Positions 30,032 through 39,797 of a stretch of DNA of 64,000 nucleotides are shown in pieces. A model generated the notes under the pieces. That model was given only the letters and a program-made list of their open reading frames with translations, did not search any database and had not been told where the DNA came from. The DNA is from Anoxybacillus ayderensis (GTDB taxonomy: Bacteria > Bacillota > Bacilli > Bacillales > Anoxybacillaceae). Positions within the stretch are counted from its first letter, which is position 1. Every line of letters begins with the position of its first letter. The translations under genes were made by a program, and so were the position numbers. Location: the NCBI RefSeq assembly GCF_000833605.1, contig NZ_JXTG01000009.1, positions 29,779-93,778 of the forward strand, in the 5' to 3' direction.

Positions 30032-31543
30032 TTATACAAATGGATTCTCTACAATAGAAACAGCGTCAGATAAGTCTCTTAAAAACCCACAATCCTTAAG
30101 CATTTGTTGCATAATATTAACATTCTCATCAAATGAGCTTAAATCTAAATTTTGTTTCTCTCCAAAATGCTTTATAGCTTCAGTCGGTCCTATAACCATT
30201 CTGAAGTGTTCATAACATTTGTTTAAAAACGTTGAGAAAAGTATTCTCTCCCCGGGAATGATTAAACTAGTAACAAGTAGCTTAATCATATTTTCGTTGA
30301 AAGTAAACCTCATATTTTTCCCTGTTGGTGGTACAACAAATTCTATATCTTTCCCCAGCCGTCTAACCAACTTATTCGTGTCTTCCGATGCTTCTTTATA
30401 TATATGTATCTCGCTACTTTTCTTATTTTGAGATCTTAGTTTTTCTTGGTATTTCTTTAGATTGGCTTCATGAACAGCTCTAAAAACATTCTCTTCCAAC
30501 TTCCGATAAGATGATACCGCCATTTTTCTAATCGATCCATTAGGATTATCTGTTAAATCTATTAGCCATTCTTGACTATCATCATTGTAAAGTAGTTCTG
30601 TAGATTGTAAACACATCATCCTGATTATTTGTACAGCTATAAGTGAACCTAATAATTGTATTTTCTCAAAAGGATCTAGTCTACTTCTTAATAAATTATC
30701 TAACTCGATAACTGTATATCCCGCTCTCAGAGAATAGTTATCAGGAATCCAGCTAGTTTCTCTTTTTATCCAACTAATCCCATCAAAATCTATAGAATTA
30801 TCTTCATAATGATAAAGAAACCACATTTTTTGAATATAGTTCGCTACTTCACTTAACTGAGGTATCCCCTGCAGTAAGCCTCTTAATCCTTCGACAAGCC
30901 TTTCTTCATACTCTGGTTTTTGTAAAATCCCTTGTAAAACATGTAAATAATAAACCTCTCCCCCTCTAGCCATAAATGCCCTATCAGTAAATGAGAAAGC
31001 TTTATCGACTTTCTCATCATTTCTTTTGTATTCCATAGATTTTCGAACAGCTTTTTTTCCCATCGCCTCACAAAAAATAAGTTCAGGAGCTACAGGAAGA
31101 AGAGATTGAGCAAACCAAGATCTTCCACCAGTAACCGCGTTGAAGCTATATAACAAATCTTGAATAATATCCAAAACCATATCCGGATTCAAGTTAGAAT
31201 TGTCGGTCTCTATATTTTCCTGTAGGTATACTCTAAAATTGCTCAATGCATCTTTATCGACCTTAAATCTTTTTTCAGGATCGCTCTTATTAAGAAAAAT
31301 AAATCTTTTTAATCCTATGCGAGGATTAGGAAAATATTTCAAAGTACTATTTTTAGGAATAAAAAATGAAAAGCCTTGATCTGCACTATCCAAGGAATCA
31401 CTTTCTCCCTTCGGAGAAATAAAAACAAGGAGAAACTCTAAAAGATACTCATATAGGGTTTGACTACGGTAAATTCTTTGACCATAAATTTGTATTTGCA
31501 AATTTTCCGAATCTCGTTCGAAATCTTTTAAATGCGGAAACAA
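30032..31543 (-). CDS. dptG: DptG, phosphorothioation-dependent restriction protein
   Basis: The 503-residue protein has the DptG hallmark block RSWFAQSLLPVAPELIFCE (about residues 140-160) and otherwise a helical, motif-poor sequence. DptG is an accessory subunit of DptFGH, the complex that attacks DNA lacking phosphorothioate marks. The start is TTG behind GGGGGGATTATT. It lies 20 bases after dptF and 5 bases before dptH. The mark-making genes dndA-E are not in this window. Confidence 0.75.
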   Translation of the reverse strand: MFPHLKDFERDSENLQIQIYGQRIYRSQTLYEYLLEFLLVFISPKGESDSLDSADQGFSFFIPKNSTLKYFPNPRIGLKRFIFLNKSDPEKRFKVDKDALSNFRVYLQENIETDNSNLNPDMVLDIIQDLLYSFNAVTGGRSWFAQSLLPVAPELIFCEAMGKKAVRKSMEYKRNDEKVDKAFSFTDRAFMARGGEVYYLHVLQGILQKPEYEERLVEGLRGLLQGIPQLSEVANYIQKMWFLYHYEDNSIDFDGISWIKRETSWIPDNYSLRAGYTVIELDNLLRSRLDPFEKIQLLGSLIAVQIIRMMCLQSTELLYNDDSQEWLIDLTDNPNGSIRKMAVSSYRKLEENVFRAVHEANLKKYQEKLRSQNKKSSEIHIYKEASEDTNKLVRRLGKDIEFVVPPTGKNMRFTFNENMIKLLVTSLIIPGERILFSTFLNKCYEHFRMVIGPTEAIKHFGEKQNLDLSSFDENVNIMQQMLKDCGFLRDLSDAVSIVENPFV

Positions 31544-31563
31544 AATAATCCCCCCTATAACAT

Positions 31564-33321
31564 TTATTTTACATAAATTCCTTTATCGTAAATTTCTAAA
31601 GTGATTATTTTCGGTCCTTTTGCCGTGTGAATCAAAATCTTAATTTCAGTTTGGTTCCCATTGAACCTATATCTCTGGTATAATTTTGATTTCAACTTAT
31701 CCACACCATGGCTTAGCGAAGGATTTAATTTAGTTGATACTGCTCCCTTAACAACTTTATTAAAGTAATCAAGTAACATTAGTGAAATAGGAAATTTACC
31801 ATCCACATTTTCAAATCTTAATTCTAACCTGTAATAACCTTCTTCTCGATCGTATACCGACGTTATATAATTTTGTTCTACATGAATGCTAGATGCCTCT
31901 ATCTTTCCAAGCAACAACTGCACTGGTTGAGCCATTTCTTTACGATTCACAGGGAGATATATCACTTCCTCGTCAAAGTTACCCATCGGAAATCCGACAA
32001 ACATAGTATACAAAGCTTTTACTATTTTATTTCTAATTTCTCTTATTTCCCGTAAGTTTAACTGTTTAGATCGTATTTTTAAATATTCACTAAACACAGG
32101 AGAAAAAAGCATGTTTAACATGTTAGATATTGAATCTTCGTCATGATTGCCAAATAAAATTTGGGCTCTTCTAACCGCTTTCCTAAGTTCACGAGCCCTC
32201 TCGCTCTTTAATAAATCAGAAGATGATGTAGTGTATCTTCTCATTTCACTATTCCAGATAGGCTGAATAATCATCTTTACTGTTTGGGTTAAAAAAGAAA
32301 AATCTTCCTGAACAAAAAATGAATAATCATTAGGCAATTCTTTAGAGTCAAGTTGTAAGTTCTGTAATTCTTGAATAGCTTTGATTTGTAGCGCATCTTT
32401 ATTTTTGATTACACCTACATACCCAAAAAACAAGTTAGAAAAATGATAGTTAAAGAGTGTGTTTCCATTTAATTTATTTTTTATGTCATCGCAAGTGAGA
32501 TTGCCAGTAAGGCTATAAGAAATTTGTGACAAGATTTGTCGAATAGTTAGCCTTCTATCTGTTTCGTATAGCCATCTATAGTACGAAGAGATAAATTTTT
32601 CTACATTCACATAGTTTTCTTTAACAGAAAGATAATTATGATAAATAGGGCATTTTTTCTTTGATTCACAATTGTTACACTCTATCCATAAATCATCAGC
32701 TAATAAGTTTCTGAGTAATCTAGGAATAATAATTACATTATCAATTCTCGCCATGTTAATTAGTAAAACATCATACTTTCCTACCTTTCCTATACCTCCG
32801 TTGTTTTCGTCCATTAATTTTAATAAATTCATTTCAATTTCAGTCATCGACACCCCTGTAGGATAAGCCTGCTCTAATCCTTTGAAAGCCTCTATCAAAG
32901 GTCCAGTATTTGAAATCAATATAGATGAGCCACCATGATTTTTAATGTCTAAAGCATGTTTTAATACATTAATCTGCTCCTCTTTATTCAGCTCACTCAT
33001 ATCCTTCACATAAAAAATAGTTGTGTTTAACTGTTGAGAATAAACCTCTTGAAATTTGCTAATGGAATTTCCATTTAAAGCATTTAATGATTTTAAAATT
33101 TGATACAAAAGGCCGGTTTTCCCGTCTCCGGCGTGCCCAGTAAGTATAACTACGTTAGGAGCTTGTTTAATTTTTTGAATAATGTATTCACCTATATTCC
33201 TATCAACACGTATTTTCTCATAATAAGGATTACTAATCTGCGATTCGGCAATAGCATTTTCATTAGAACTGTTGGCATTATTCATTGAATTTAAGTACTT
33301 AATATAATTATTAACGGTCAT
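31564..33321 (-). CDS. dptF: DptF, phosphorothioation-dependent restriction ATPase
   Basis: The protein has about 585 residues. Its P-loop GHAGDGKT (residues 62-69 from the ATG) is the distinctive DptF form. A cysteine group C-x2-C-x5-C at about 225-235 may bind zinc. DptF is the NTPase of the DptFGH restriction complex. The ATG at 33321 has GGAGTG upstream; the frame is open to a GTG at 33363 with a poor site. It is the first gene of the island; I could not fix its promoter in 33364-33565. Confidence 0.75.
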   Translation of the reverse strand: MTVNNYIKYLNSMNNANSSNENAIAESQISNPYYEKIRVDRNIGEYIIQKIKQAPNVVILTGHAGDGKTGLLYQILKSLNALNGNSISKFQEVYSQQLNTTIFYVKDMSELNKEEQINVLKHALDIKNHGGSSILISNTGPLIEAFKGLEQAYPTGVSMTEIEMNLLKLMDENNGGIGKVGKYDVLLINMARIDNVIIIPRLLRNLLADDLWIECNNCESKKKCPIYHNYLSVKENYVNVEKFISSYYRWLYETDRRLTIRQILSQISYSLTGNLTCDDIKNKLNGNTLFNYHFSNLFFGYVGVIKNKDALQIKAIQELQNLQLDSKELPNDYSFFVQEDFSFLTQTVKMIIQPIWNSEMRRYTTSSSDLLKSERARELRKAVRRAQILFGNHDEDSISNMLNMLFSPVFSEYLKIRSKQLNLREIREIRNKIVKALYTMFVGFPMGNFDEEVIYLPVNRKEMAQPVQLLLGKIEASSIHVEQNYITSVYDREEGYYRLELRFENVDGKFPISLMLLDYFNKVVKGAVSTKLNPSLSHGVDKLKSKLYQRYRFNGNQTEIKILIHTAKGPKIITLEIYDKGIYVK

Positions 33322-33363
33322 TCTATCAACACTCCAGTTATCGCCATTATTAAATCCAAACAC

Positions 33364-33565
33364 GTCCTGAACTTAGAGTCACTACTGACCTTTTTTATTC
33401 ATTGATTGATAAAAATATACATAGTTATTTTAACTCAAAAAACGCGCGGAAAATGTAGAATTCTGTCTAATGTTCAATGGTAAAATCAACCTAATATAGA
33501 CACAACGCGCACATATTTAACTTCGAGTCCGTCAATTCTTCTATTGCCGCTACATTATCCCTCAC
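33364..33565. other. Upstream edge of the island
   Basis: This 200-bp AT-rich stretch between dptF and a truncated MazG-like gene presumably holds the island promoter and the insertion junction. I see no integrase, tRNA or clear direct repeat. Confidence 0.4.
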
Positions 33566-33715
33566 CTACACATATTCCTCCAGCTCTTCAAACGCTTTTT
33601 TTCGCAGTTCATGGCGGTATTCTTCATCGCTTAACGTGCGCGTTGTACATGTCTTCCCAGCTGCTTCGATGACTTGTGGAATGTTGTCGCGAACAAGTTT
33701 ATTATAAACAGGCAT
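33566..33715 (-). pseudogene. Truncated MazG-like NTP pyrophosphohydrolase
   Basis: The ATG is preceded by GGAGAGGA. The 49 residues begin MPVYNKLVRDNIPQVIEAAG and run through EEYRHELRKKAFEELEEY, which is the N-terminal third of small MazG-like phosphoribosyl-ATP/NTP pyrophosphohydrolases (usually about 100 residues). The Glu-rich metal-binding helix begins but the protein stops before the second half. The truncation point coincides with the island edge. Confidence 0.65.
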
Positions 33716-33799
33716 CGTATCCTCTCCTCTCCTTTTCACCTCTTCTTATTTTACAATATTTCCCGCTCTTTTGGAACAAAAAAACTGCGCTTAACGTGG

Positions 33800-33904
33800 T
33801 TATTTGTACCACTTCAACCGTTCTTTTAGCGTCTCGACGTCGATTGGTGACTCGGGAGTTTGTGGGGTTTCCCATTGCTTTTGATATTGATTAGAAATAT
33901 ACAC
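33800..33904 (-). CDS. 34-residue hypothetical protein
   Basis: A GTG start with GGAGGG upstream gives a peptide beginning MYISNQYQKQWETPQ and ending KERLKWYK. It is short and of unknown function; support comes only from the ribosome-binding site and a plausible, polar composition. Confidence 0.35.
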   Translation of the reverse strand: MYISNQYQKQWETPQTPESPIDVETLKERLKWYK

Positions 33905-33971
33905 CTTCTCACCCTCCAACGAAAATAGTTATACCTTTTCTATCGCTGGAAAGGGTGGAAAAAGATAGATA

Positions 33972-34010
33972 CCAAAAAAATAAAGCCGTTCACCATTTGT
34001 GAACCGCTTT
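33972..34010 (-). terminator. Terminator of the aspartic-protease operon
   Basis: AAAGC-GTTCAC/GTGAAC-GCTTT arms have one mismatch and are followed on the minus strand by TATTTTTTT. Confidence 0.75.
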
Positions 34011-34034
34011 CCTTCCATTCGTTTCATCTCTCCG

Positions 34035-34418
34035 CTAGCGTACATAAAGAATCAGTTTTTCTAAATCGATGACAGCGCCAATATGCAAAAGACAATCAAG
34101 TCCTATAATCGCATCTAGCTCTACCCCGTACTCCATCGCACCAAATTCAATTTCAAAATTTGCTGCCTTCATGGATCCTATCATGATTTCATCTACAATT
34201 TTTGCATAAACAAATTCCGTCCCCCCCACCCCGCTAATTCGATAAATAGAATCGTTTTCTTCTGGAACGATTCCAATTGTTGCTGCTTGATCAGCACATA
34301 CGATGGTTCCTGTTGAGCCGGTATCGATTAACGCTCTTTTTAACTTAATCGTTTTATTTTTATGGGTTAACTGCAATGTAGCGAGCAACATCCCTTCTTC
34401 GATCCGAAGTTCTATCAT
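34035..34418 (-). CDS. Retropepsin-like aspartic protease
   Basis: The protein has 127 residues with a single pepsin-like lobe: RALIDTGSTGTIV carries the catalytic Asp (DTG), and AIIGLDCLLHIG is the typical C-terminal hydrophobic-Gly motif. Such clan AA proteins work as dimers. The substrate is unknown and there is no signal peptide, so it acts in the cytoplasm. The ATG at 34418 overlaps the upstream stop as ATGA; a longer start at 34439 is possible. Confidence 0.75.
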   Translation of the reverse strand: MIELRIEEGMLLATLQLTHKNKTIKLKRALIDTGSTGTIVCADQAATIGIVPEENDSIYRISGVGGTEFVYAKIVDEIMIGSMKAANFEIEFGAMEYGVELDAIIGLDCLLHIGAVIDLEKLILYVR

Positions 34419-34675
34419 CCTCGGCGCACTCCCGTCCATGTTCTTTCCATAATATTTGTTTCTTTGCGATTCGTATGAAGAACATACAATTCTCGATGAG
34501 GATTTTCCTTATGAAGATGTTTATACTCACTCATTGCTTTCATTGGATCCGAAAACGTTTCAATCGGGATTAATTTGTTTAAAACACGTTCGTTTTTCTC
34601 ATTTGTATAGGCATCCACCGCCTCAATGAGCACCCAACGATTCGGAAAAGCTTGCCGAATTTCTTCCCACTTCAT
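34415..34675 (-). CDS. Hypothetical protein upstream of the aspartic protease
   Basis: The 86-residue protein starts MKWEEIRQAFPNRWVLIEA and is soluble and basic-acidic mixed. GGGGGAAAG precedes the ATG. This family is commonly found just upstream of a small retropepsin-like protein, here with ATGA coupling, so they probably act together; no biochemical role is known to me. Confidence 0.65.
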   Translation of the reverse strand: MKWEEIRQAFPNRWVLIEAVDAYTNEKNERVLNKLIPIETFSDPMKAMSEYKHLHKENPHRELYVLHTNRKETNIMERTWTGVRRG

Positions 34676-34792
34676 CGTCTTTCCCCCATTTCTTTTTGCT
34701 TTTATCTTAACACAAACAAAGAAAAAACGGATCTTTTTGACAAACCAAGAGTCTGTAGAAATCGTGTGGGGGCGGTGACCTTCTGCCACTCC

Positions 34793-35125
34793 CTAAACTA
34801 AAAACCAAATCGTCACCCAAGTCGCCGCTACGGTGCATACAATAGCAACCGTTTGCCATTTGACTATCTCCCGCTTATTGCCAGAAACAGAAAATATATA
34901 CTTTCTCATCCCCGCTCCAATCGCTAACGTACCGAATAAAAGCAATGTGAGCCCGAACAAAAAAAGCCCGTTCGGAAAGTGCGTTGCTTCGAAAATTCCA
35001 AAAAGAGCCAATCGAAACGAAACATACGTGACTGCCACGACGCCAATCGTATAGAATAACATCACTGCCCATTTTCTCGTCTTCCTTCTGTTTTCATCCC
35101 CTTCACGAAAAAAATATCGTACCAC
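34793..35125 (-). CDS. Three-helix membrane protein
   Basis: The 110-residue protein has three hydrophobic helices (about 21-42, 52-72, 88-108) and a charged N-terminus rich in Arg. I do not recognise it. The GTG start at 35125 has no good ribosome-binding site, so the true start could be the internal ATG near residue 22. Confidence 0.5.
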   Translation of the reverse strand: MVRYFFREGDENRRKTRKWAVMLFYTIGVVAVTYVSFRLALFGIFEATHFPNGLFLFGLTLLLFGTLAIGAGMRKYIFSVSGNKREIVKWQTVAIVCTVAATWVTIWFLV

Positions 35126-35242
35126 CTAGATACAACGATAGGTGCTATCGAGCGACACAGCGACGGGCGGGGCAGCTAGTGCCCCATCCCTTAACGATAA
35201 GCCCTGCGTGCAGCTATCCTACGACGCTTGTCGTCGCAACAT
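35126..35242. other. Intergenic hairpins
   Basis: Two small palindromes are visible, GGGGCA/TGCCCC (35170-35186) and CGACG/CGTCG near 35221-35235. No T runs make a clear terminator. Confidence 0.35.
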
Positions 35243-36388
35243 TTACTTCCCACAACATTTTTTATATTTCTTCCCGCTTCCGCACGGGCACGGGTCGTTT
35301 CGCCCTATTTTCTTTTCTTCACGGCGCTGCGGGACGTTTTTATAATTTAAAAGCCGCTGCAATAGCTGGCGGTAATGCTCTTCTTTCTCATACGCAACGC
35401 GTTTCCATTCTTCTAATTGTGGATGAGTAAGTCCCATCACGGTATAAAAACTGTACGCTACTTGTTCTACGTCAATGGCTGGAGAAAACTTCCCTTCCTC
35501 TAAATAACGTTCAATCTCTGGCAACGCTTCTTCGGAAAGATGATGGCAAAGCGATTCAAAGAAAAAGGCACGGTCTTGGTCGTTTTTAATTTTCGGGAAC
35601 GCTTCGCGCAACTTCTGCAAAGCAAGCGGCGTTTTAATATTCGCCAACACGTGTGCGGCAAAGATAGACGGGTCTTGCTCTTCCGCATACGGCGCAACGG
35701 CATGAGCGACCGCATCCGATTGAAACGCAATCAACGTTCGCTCCACTTCTTGAATTAAAATATCTTCCTCCGTTCTCCTTAACAGACTCGCAACGAACGG
35801 AATATACGCATCCAATTTCATCAGACCAATCGCATAAACGGCAAAAATACCTTCGTAGGAAAAATAATCTTGTTGTTCGTTCTTTTTCAACACGTCTTCG
35901 ATGTATGATTCCATCATCCAGCCTTTTTGCACAAGCGTACGCACCATTTGTTTAGCAGCTGTAAACAAAATGTTATCATAACCTGTTTTGTGCTCTAAGT
36001 ATGCGATGAACAAGTAGTATTCATCCCAAATGTCCTCTGCTGTTCCATGCAGCATCAGTTCATACATATGCCAGTCGTCTTCTGACAAATACTGCAATAA
36101 CTCAGACTTATGTTTTGCTGCGATTTCTGGAGCGAATGCGAATAAAAAGTCATCTTTTTTTATTTCCAATAATAGCTGTGCTGCTCGATCACTGAACGTA
36201 TGGTTTGAAAGATGGCGCAAAATCTCTCTTTCCCGATCCGTCCCTTTATAACGCATCGCTTCTTCTAAAAGACGTTCCGTCCATTCCGCGGGCACGTTCG
36301 GATAATCTTCTAGCGCTTGCAAGACAAAACGTTGAATGATGATATCATCACTTAACAAATACGGTTCAATTTTTTGTAAAAAATCCAT
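35243..36388 (-). CDS. SEC-C motif protein with helical repeats
   Basis: The protein has 381 residues. The first ~330 are helical and HEAT-like. The C-terminus is the SEC-C zinc-binding motif ([18 protein letters not shown], last 20 residues), as in SecA tails and many uncharacterised bacterial proteins, where it can bind zinc and ribosomes or nucleic acid. GGAATGGAG precedes the ATG. Function unknown. Confidence 0.75.
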   Translation of the reverse strand: MDFLQKIEPYLLSDDIIIQRFVLQALEDYPNVPAEWTERLLEEAMRYKGTDREREILRHLSNHTFSDRAAQLLLEIKKDDFLFAFAPEIAAKHKSELLQYLSEDDWHMYELMLHGTAEDIWDEYYLFIAYLEHKTGYDNILFTAAKQMVRTLVQKGWMMESYIEDVLKKNEQQDYFSYEGIFAVYAIGLMKLDAYIPFVASLLRRTEEDILIQEVERTLIAFQSDAVAHAVAPYAEEQDPSIFAAHVLANIKTPLALQKLREAFPKIKNDQDRAFFFESLCHHLSEEALPEIERYLEEGKFSPAIDVEQVAYSFYTVMGLTHPQLEEWKRVAYEKEEHYRQLLQRLLNYKNVPQRREEKKIGRNDPCPCGSGKKYKKCCGK

Positions 36389-36508
36389 CTACTCCATTCC
36401 TTTCCTACATATAGCTAGTTTTTTCTCTTGCTCATTATCCTTCACTATCCCCTTGTATCCCTAGCACCTGCAAATATTGCCGTAGGCTTTCTTCTACATA
36501 GGTTGCTA

Positions 36509-36692
36509 CTAACGCGAGACACCTCCTTCGATTCTTGCCTTTTCTAACGTTTCATCATCGCACAACCGATAGTTGATCGCCTTAATGGCGGCTGGCGGAT
36601 AACCGTGTTGTCCCGTAAATGTTTTATTCCCCCGTGCGCAGTGGTCGATGCGCGTCTACCTTCACTTTTAACTTATCCACCCGAGCAAACAT
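36509..36692 (-). pseudogene. Remnant of a Fic-family gene
   Basis: From the ATG at 36692 the frame reads FARVDKLKVKVDAHRPL, resembling the N-terminal helix before Fic domains, then stops. The next frame reads GQHGYPPAAIKAINYRLCDD and LEKARIEGG, resembling a later part of the same family. The HPFxxGN AMPylation core is gone. Identification is by resemblance only. The surrounding 36389-36840 holds no intact gene. Confidence 0.4.
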
Positions 36693-36839
36693 CACAATTC
36701 TGCCATTGTTGTTATTCGCTACAGGACAACCAATTCCTCTTCTTTTAAGCAAAAAGGGGCTGCTTGCCTTTTTTCAAGAAAGGGTCATATATAGAGATAT
36801 AAGAAAGGGTGTCCCATTACTTTTAGGACACCCTCTTAC

Positions 36840-36953
36840 TTATTTTCGTGCGGTTCGACGGACAAACGGATAAATCGGATCGCGCAATTGGAATTCATAC
36901 GTGTAGCCATCGACAATTCCTACTACTTTGTCACTGTCATTTGAACCTCTCAT
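36840..36953 (-). CDS. 37-residue ORF of uncertain status
   Basis: The ORF begins MRGSNDSDKVVGIVDGYTY and ends PFVRRTARK. It looks like genuine protein sequence but lacks a convincing ribosome-binding site and lies among pseudogenes, so it could be the end of a lost gene. Confidence 0.3.
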   Translation of the reverse strand: MRGSNDSDKVVGIVDGYTYEFQLRDPIYPFVRRTARK

Positions 36954-36984
36954 GACTAAAGTCACGAGTGTTCTCGGCTAAATT

Positions 36985-37485
36985 CATAAAAGTGGAATAA
37001 GCAATAAAATATCAAATTGTGTAAACAACGGGCGCAAATCTCAATTGACACCAACCATCACGAAAAAAATCGGGGTAAAAAAGCCGTAGCCGAACGAGTC
37101 AAGCTTATGAACGAAATCTTGATTTGGAGCCAATAAAGAAACGAGCACCTCGGCAAGAAACGCCCCTAAAATGTTTTCAGCCCCGAGCGTTTCTGATAAC
37201 GCGACGAGAACGATAATCAACGCAAATACAGCGCGCGTGCCAATTTGAAATCAATTGCTAACCCGCTTAAAAACATTAAAAACAAAAACCCTAACGTCGA
37301 TAACGTCTCGAGTCACATATCTTGTTCAACAATATTGAACCCCGCCTTCCCGATGATGATCCCTGCAATAATTTCTGCCACCACGACAGGAATCATGCGC
37401 AGACGAAAACGATGCAATAAAAGTGGCGTGAGGAAAGCGGCAACGATGACGATAACTAATGATGAAAGCGATGCATGCATCATTC
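36985..37485 (-). pseudogene. Decayed CPA2 cation:proton antiporter gene
   Basis: From the start near 37485 ([20 protein letters not shown]) the first helices are clear: RMIPVVVAEIIAGIIIGKAG, then a premature stop. Other frames give LGFLFLMFLSGLAIDF. After an internal gap come GAENILGAFLAEVLVSLLAPN and YGFFTPIFFVMVGVN, again with a stop. Together these are the first and sixth to eighth helices of a KefB-type antiporter with a deletion and several stops. Confidence 0.7.
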
Positions 37486-37590
37486 ATCCCCCCCTTCCAA
37501 TCTTTCCACCCATTATATAAGTTTGTGAGCAAAGTTACAATTTTTTCGCATAAACGGGGCAACATAAGAAAAAAGAAAGGAAGATGCATC

Positions 37591-38364
37591 ATGAAACTAC
37601 ACGGATTTAACAACTTAACAAAGTCGCTTAGTTTTAATATGTACGATATTTGTTATACGAAGAGCGCAAGTGAGCGGGAAGCTTACATTGCATACATTGA
37701 CGAAGTGTATAATGCGGATCGGTTGACGGGCATTTTGCAAAATGTAGCGGATATGATTGGAGCGCATATTTTAAATGTCGCCAAACAAGATTACGTTCCT
37801 CAAGGGGCAAGCGTAACGATGCTTATATCGGAAAGCCCGATCGAAGTGCCAAAAGAAGAACCGCCTGTACCACAAGCGGTCGTTTGTGCCCTTGATAAAA
37901 GCCATATTACGGTGCATACATATCCTGAATATCATCCGAACGATGGAATTAGCACGTTTCGAGCCGATATTGATGTCGCCACATGCGGGGAAATTTCGCC
38001 ATTGAAAGCACTCGATTATTTAATTCGCTCGTTTGAGACCGATATTATGATTATCGACTATCGCGTGCGCGGATTTACGCGCGATATTTCCGGGAAAAAG
38101 CTATTTATTGATCATGATATCACATCGATTCAAAACTACATTCCTGACGACATTCGCAAACAGTACGATATGATTGATGTGAACGTGTATCAAGAACATA
38201 TTTTCCATACGAAATGTAAATTGCGCGAGTTTGATTTAGATAGCTATTTGTTTGAACTGTCTAAAGATCAGCTCTCGAAAGAAGAAGTAGACGACATTAC
38301 ACAAAAATTACGCATAGAAATGGATGAAATTTTTTACGGAAAAAACATGACGCTCCCTAACTAA
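37591..38364 (+). CDS. speD: S-adenosylmethionine decarboxylase proenzyme
   Basis: The 257-residue pyruvoyl enzyme makes decarboxylated SAM, the aminopropyl donor for spermidine. Its length fits the long (E. coli-type) bacterial class. The self-cleavage site is in [14 protein letters not shown], where the Ser becomes the pyruvoyl group. GAAAGGAAG lies before the ATG at 37591; the frame is open further upstream but without a site. Its 3' end overlaps the convergent bioC stop by 8 bases. Confidence 0.9.
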   Translation: MKLHGFNNLTKSLSFNMYDICYTKSASEREAYIAYIDEVYNADRLTGILQNVADMIGAHILNVAKQDYVPQGASVTMLISESPIEVPKEEPPVPQAVVCALDKSHITVHTYPEYHPNDGISTFRADIDVATCGEISPLKALDYLIRSFETDIMIIDYRVRGFTRDISGKKLFIDHDITSIQNYIPDDIRKQYDMIDVNVYQEHIFHTKCKLREFDLDSYLFELSKDQLSKEEVDDITQKLRIEMDEIFYGKNMTLPN

Positions 38365-39124
38365 TGTCGATCGAAATACAATGGTATGTCGCACGAATAC
38401 GCCCTTGTTCTGAAAAACGTTGTTCATATTCATGCATCATTGTTTTAAATACAGACGGTCGTTGGCAATAGCGCCCAGACGTACTATTCGTTGCGCCGAT
38501 GTGGCGAAGCGATAAAAAAAAGTCGCGCACAGAAGGAAAATATTCGACTTCAAACTGTTCGTGGCCACGCGCATGGGCATGCATATGAAGCCATTCACGA
38601 AATGTCGGAAACGACGGCCCGATGCGAAGCGGCTCATGAATATGTTGTTTCGCTAGCGCATAAGCAAACGAAGTATGCAGCTCGTAAAACGTTCGGTCGC
38701 CAAATGTTGAAAAAAGAAGTTGTCCCCCTTCGTTTCTTCGTTCGGCAAGTTTGGCGATCGTTTGTTTTGGATTTGTGAACCATTGAAACGTGGCATTCGA
38801 AATAATTAAATCGTACGTTTCATGCCATGTTACTTCTTCTACATCTGCGCAAAGCCAAGTCACCGGTGCATCCCCTAGTCGTTCTTTTGCGACTTCAATC
38901 ATGCCCGGGGCGATATCGATGGCGGTGAGCTGTGCATGCGGATAAGCGTCATACAACAATTTTGTCAAATATCCTGTGCCACAGCCGATTTCTAAAATCG
39001 TTTTTGGCGGGCGAGAAATGCGTGCCATTAACTCATGCGCCATCTTTTTTTGGACGTTTGCGAACTGATCGTACGTATTTGCTCGTTCGCTAAATCGCTT
39101 TTGCATCAATTGTTTATCAATCAT
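38357..39124 (-). CDS. bioC: Malonyl-ACP O-methyltransferase (BioC)
   Basis: The 255-residue class I methyltransferase has SAM motif [15 protein letters not shown] (about 44-58) and the later motif [12 protein letters not shown]. BioC methylates malonyl-ACP to disguise it as a primer for pimelate assembly by fatty-acid synthesis. It is third in the bioF-bioH-bioC operon. The ATG at 39124 follows the bioH stop region with AGGCGG upstream; a GTG at 39133 is an alternative. Confidence 0.88.
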   Translation of the reverse strand: MIDKQLMQKRFSERANTYDQFANVQKKMAHELMARISRPPKTILEIGCGTGYLTKLLYDAYPHAQLTAIDIAPGMIEVAKERLGDAPVTWLCADVEEVTWHETYDLIISNATFQWFTNPKQTIAKLAERRNEGGQLLFSTFGDRTFYELHTSFAYALAKQHIHEPLRIGPSFPTFREWLHMHAHARGHEQFEVEYFPSVRDFFLSLRHIGATNSTSGRYCQRPSVFKTMMHEYEQRFSEQGRIRATYHCISIDIS

Positions 39125-39797
39125 TTTTTCCACCGCCTAACCATGTTTGAATGTAATGGGCGCATGCGTTTGGTTGCGTGACGTGCGGCGCGTGCCCGAC
39201 GTTTGGCATAAGCATAAACGTACAATTGTTTGTTCGTTCATATATATATTGAGCGGCTTGCGGCGGGCAAATGCGATCGCGTTCTCCATGAATAAGTAAT
39301 AGCGGCACACGAATACATGACAGCTTGTCGCGCACATCTGTTGTGAGTAAGTAGTCTAGTCCAATCAACAAGTCCGGAATGTGATGATACATATACGGGA
39401 ATGGCTCCGCCTCTTCCTCGCCCCATAACATATCAATAAATGATTGTATCGTTTTTTCCGGTTGGCGTAGCAATTGTCCTTTCATTCGTTCAACCACGCG
39501 CGCATGCCAACCGGCATTGTAATGTTCCGTTGTGGTAAATCGGCTCGTTCCCCCGATACATACGAGCGCTTGAACATGTTCATGCGTAGCGAGTTGTAAA
39601 GCGACGAGCGATCCGAGCGACCAACCGATCACAAGAGATGGAACGGTTAAGGCTTCTTCTGCTTTCGTTAAAAAATGATGTACATCACGCATATGCTCCC
39701 ATGCGACGATGGTGACGTGACTTGGCTGGAGCGCATGAATAAGTGGGGCAAACACTTCTCCTTTCATTCCCCAACCCGGCAATAATAGCACGTTCAT
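39117..39797 (-). CDS. bioH: Pimeloyl-ACP methyl ester esterase (BioH-like)
   Basis: The 226-residue alpha/beta hydrolase has oxyanion motif LPGWGM at the N-terminus, the nucleophile elbow GWSLGS (about 69-74) and the late His in NVGHAPH. It would cut the methyl ester from pimeloyl-ACP and end chain growth, as BioH does. Position between bioF and bioC with ATGA overlap to bioF supports this. Fold alone does not prove the substrate. Confidence 0.78.
   Translation of the reverse strand: MNVLLLPGWGMKGEVFAPLIHALQPSHVTIVAWEHMRDVHHFLTKAEEALTVPSLVIGWSLGSLVALQLATHEHVQALVCIGGTSRFTTTEHYNAGWHARVVERMKGQLLRQPEKTIQSFIDMLWGEEEAEPFPYMYHHIPDLLIGLDYLLTTDVRDKLSCIRVPLLLIHGERDRICPPQAAQYIYERTNNCTFMLMPNVGHAPHVTQPNACAHYIQTWLGGGKND

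Noticed and set aside
37459..37590. Extended N-terminus for speD
   Set aside because: It overlaps antiporter remnants; the ATG at 37591 has a good ribosome-binding site and matches known starts.
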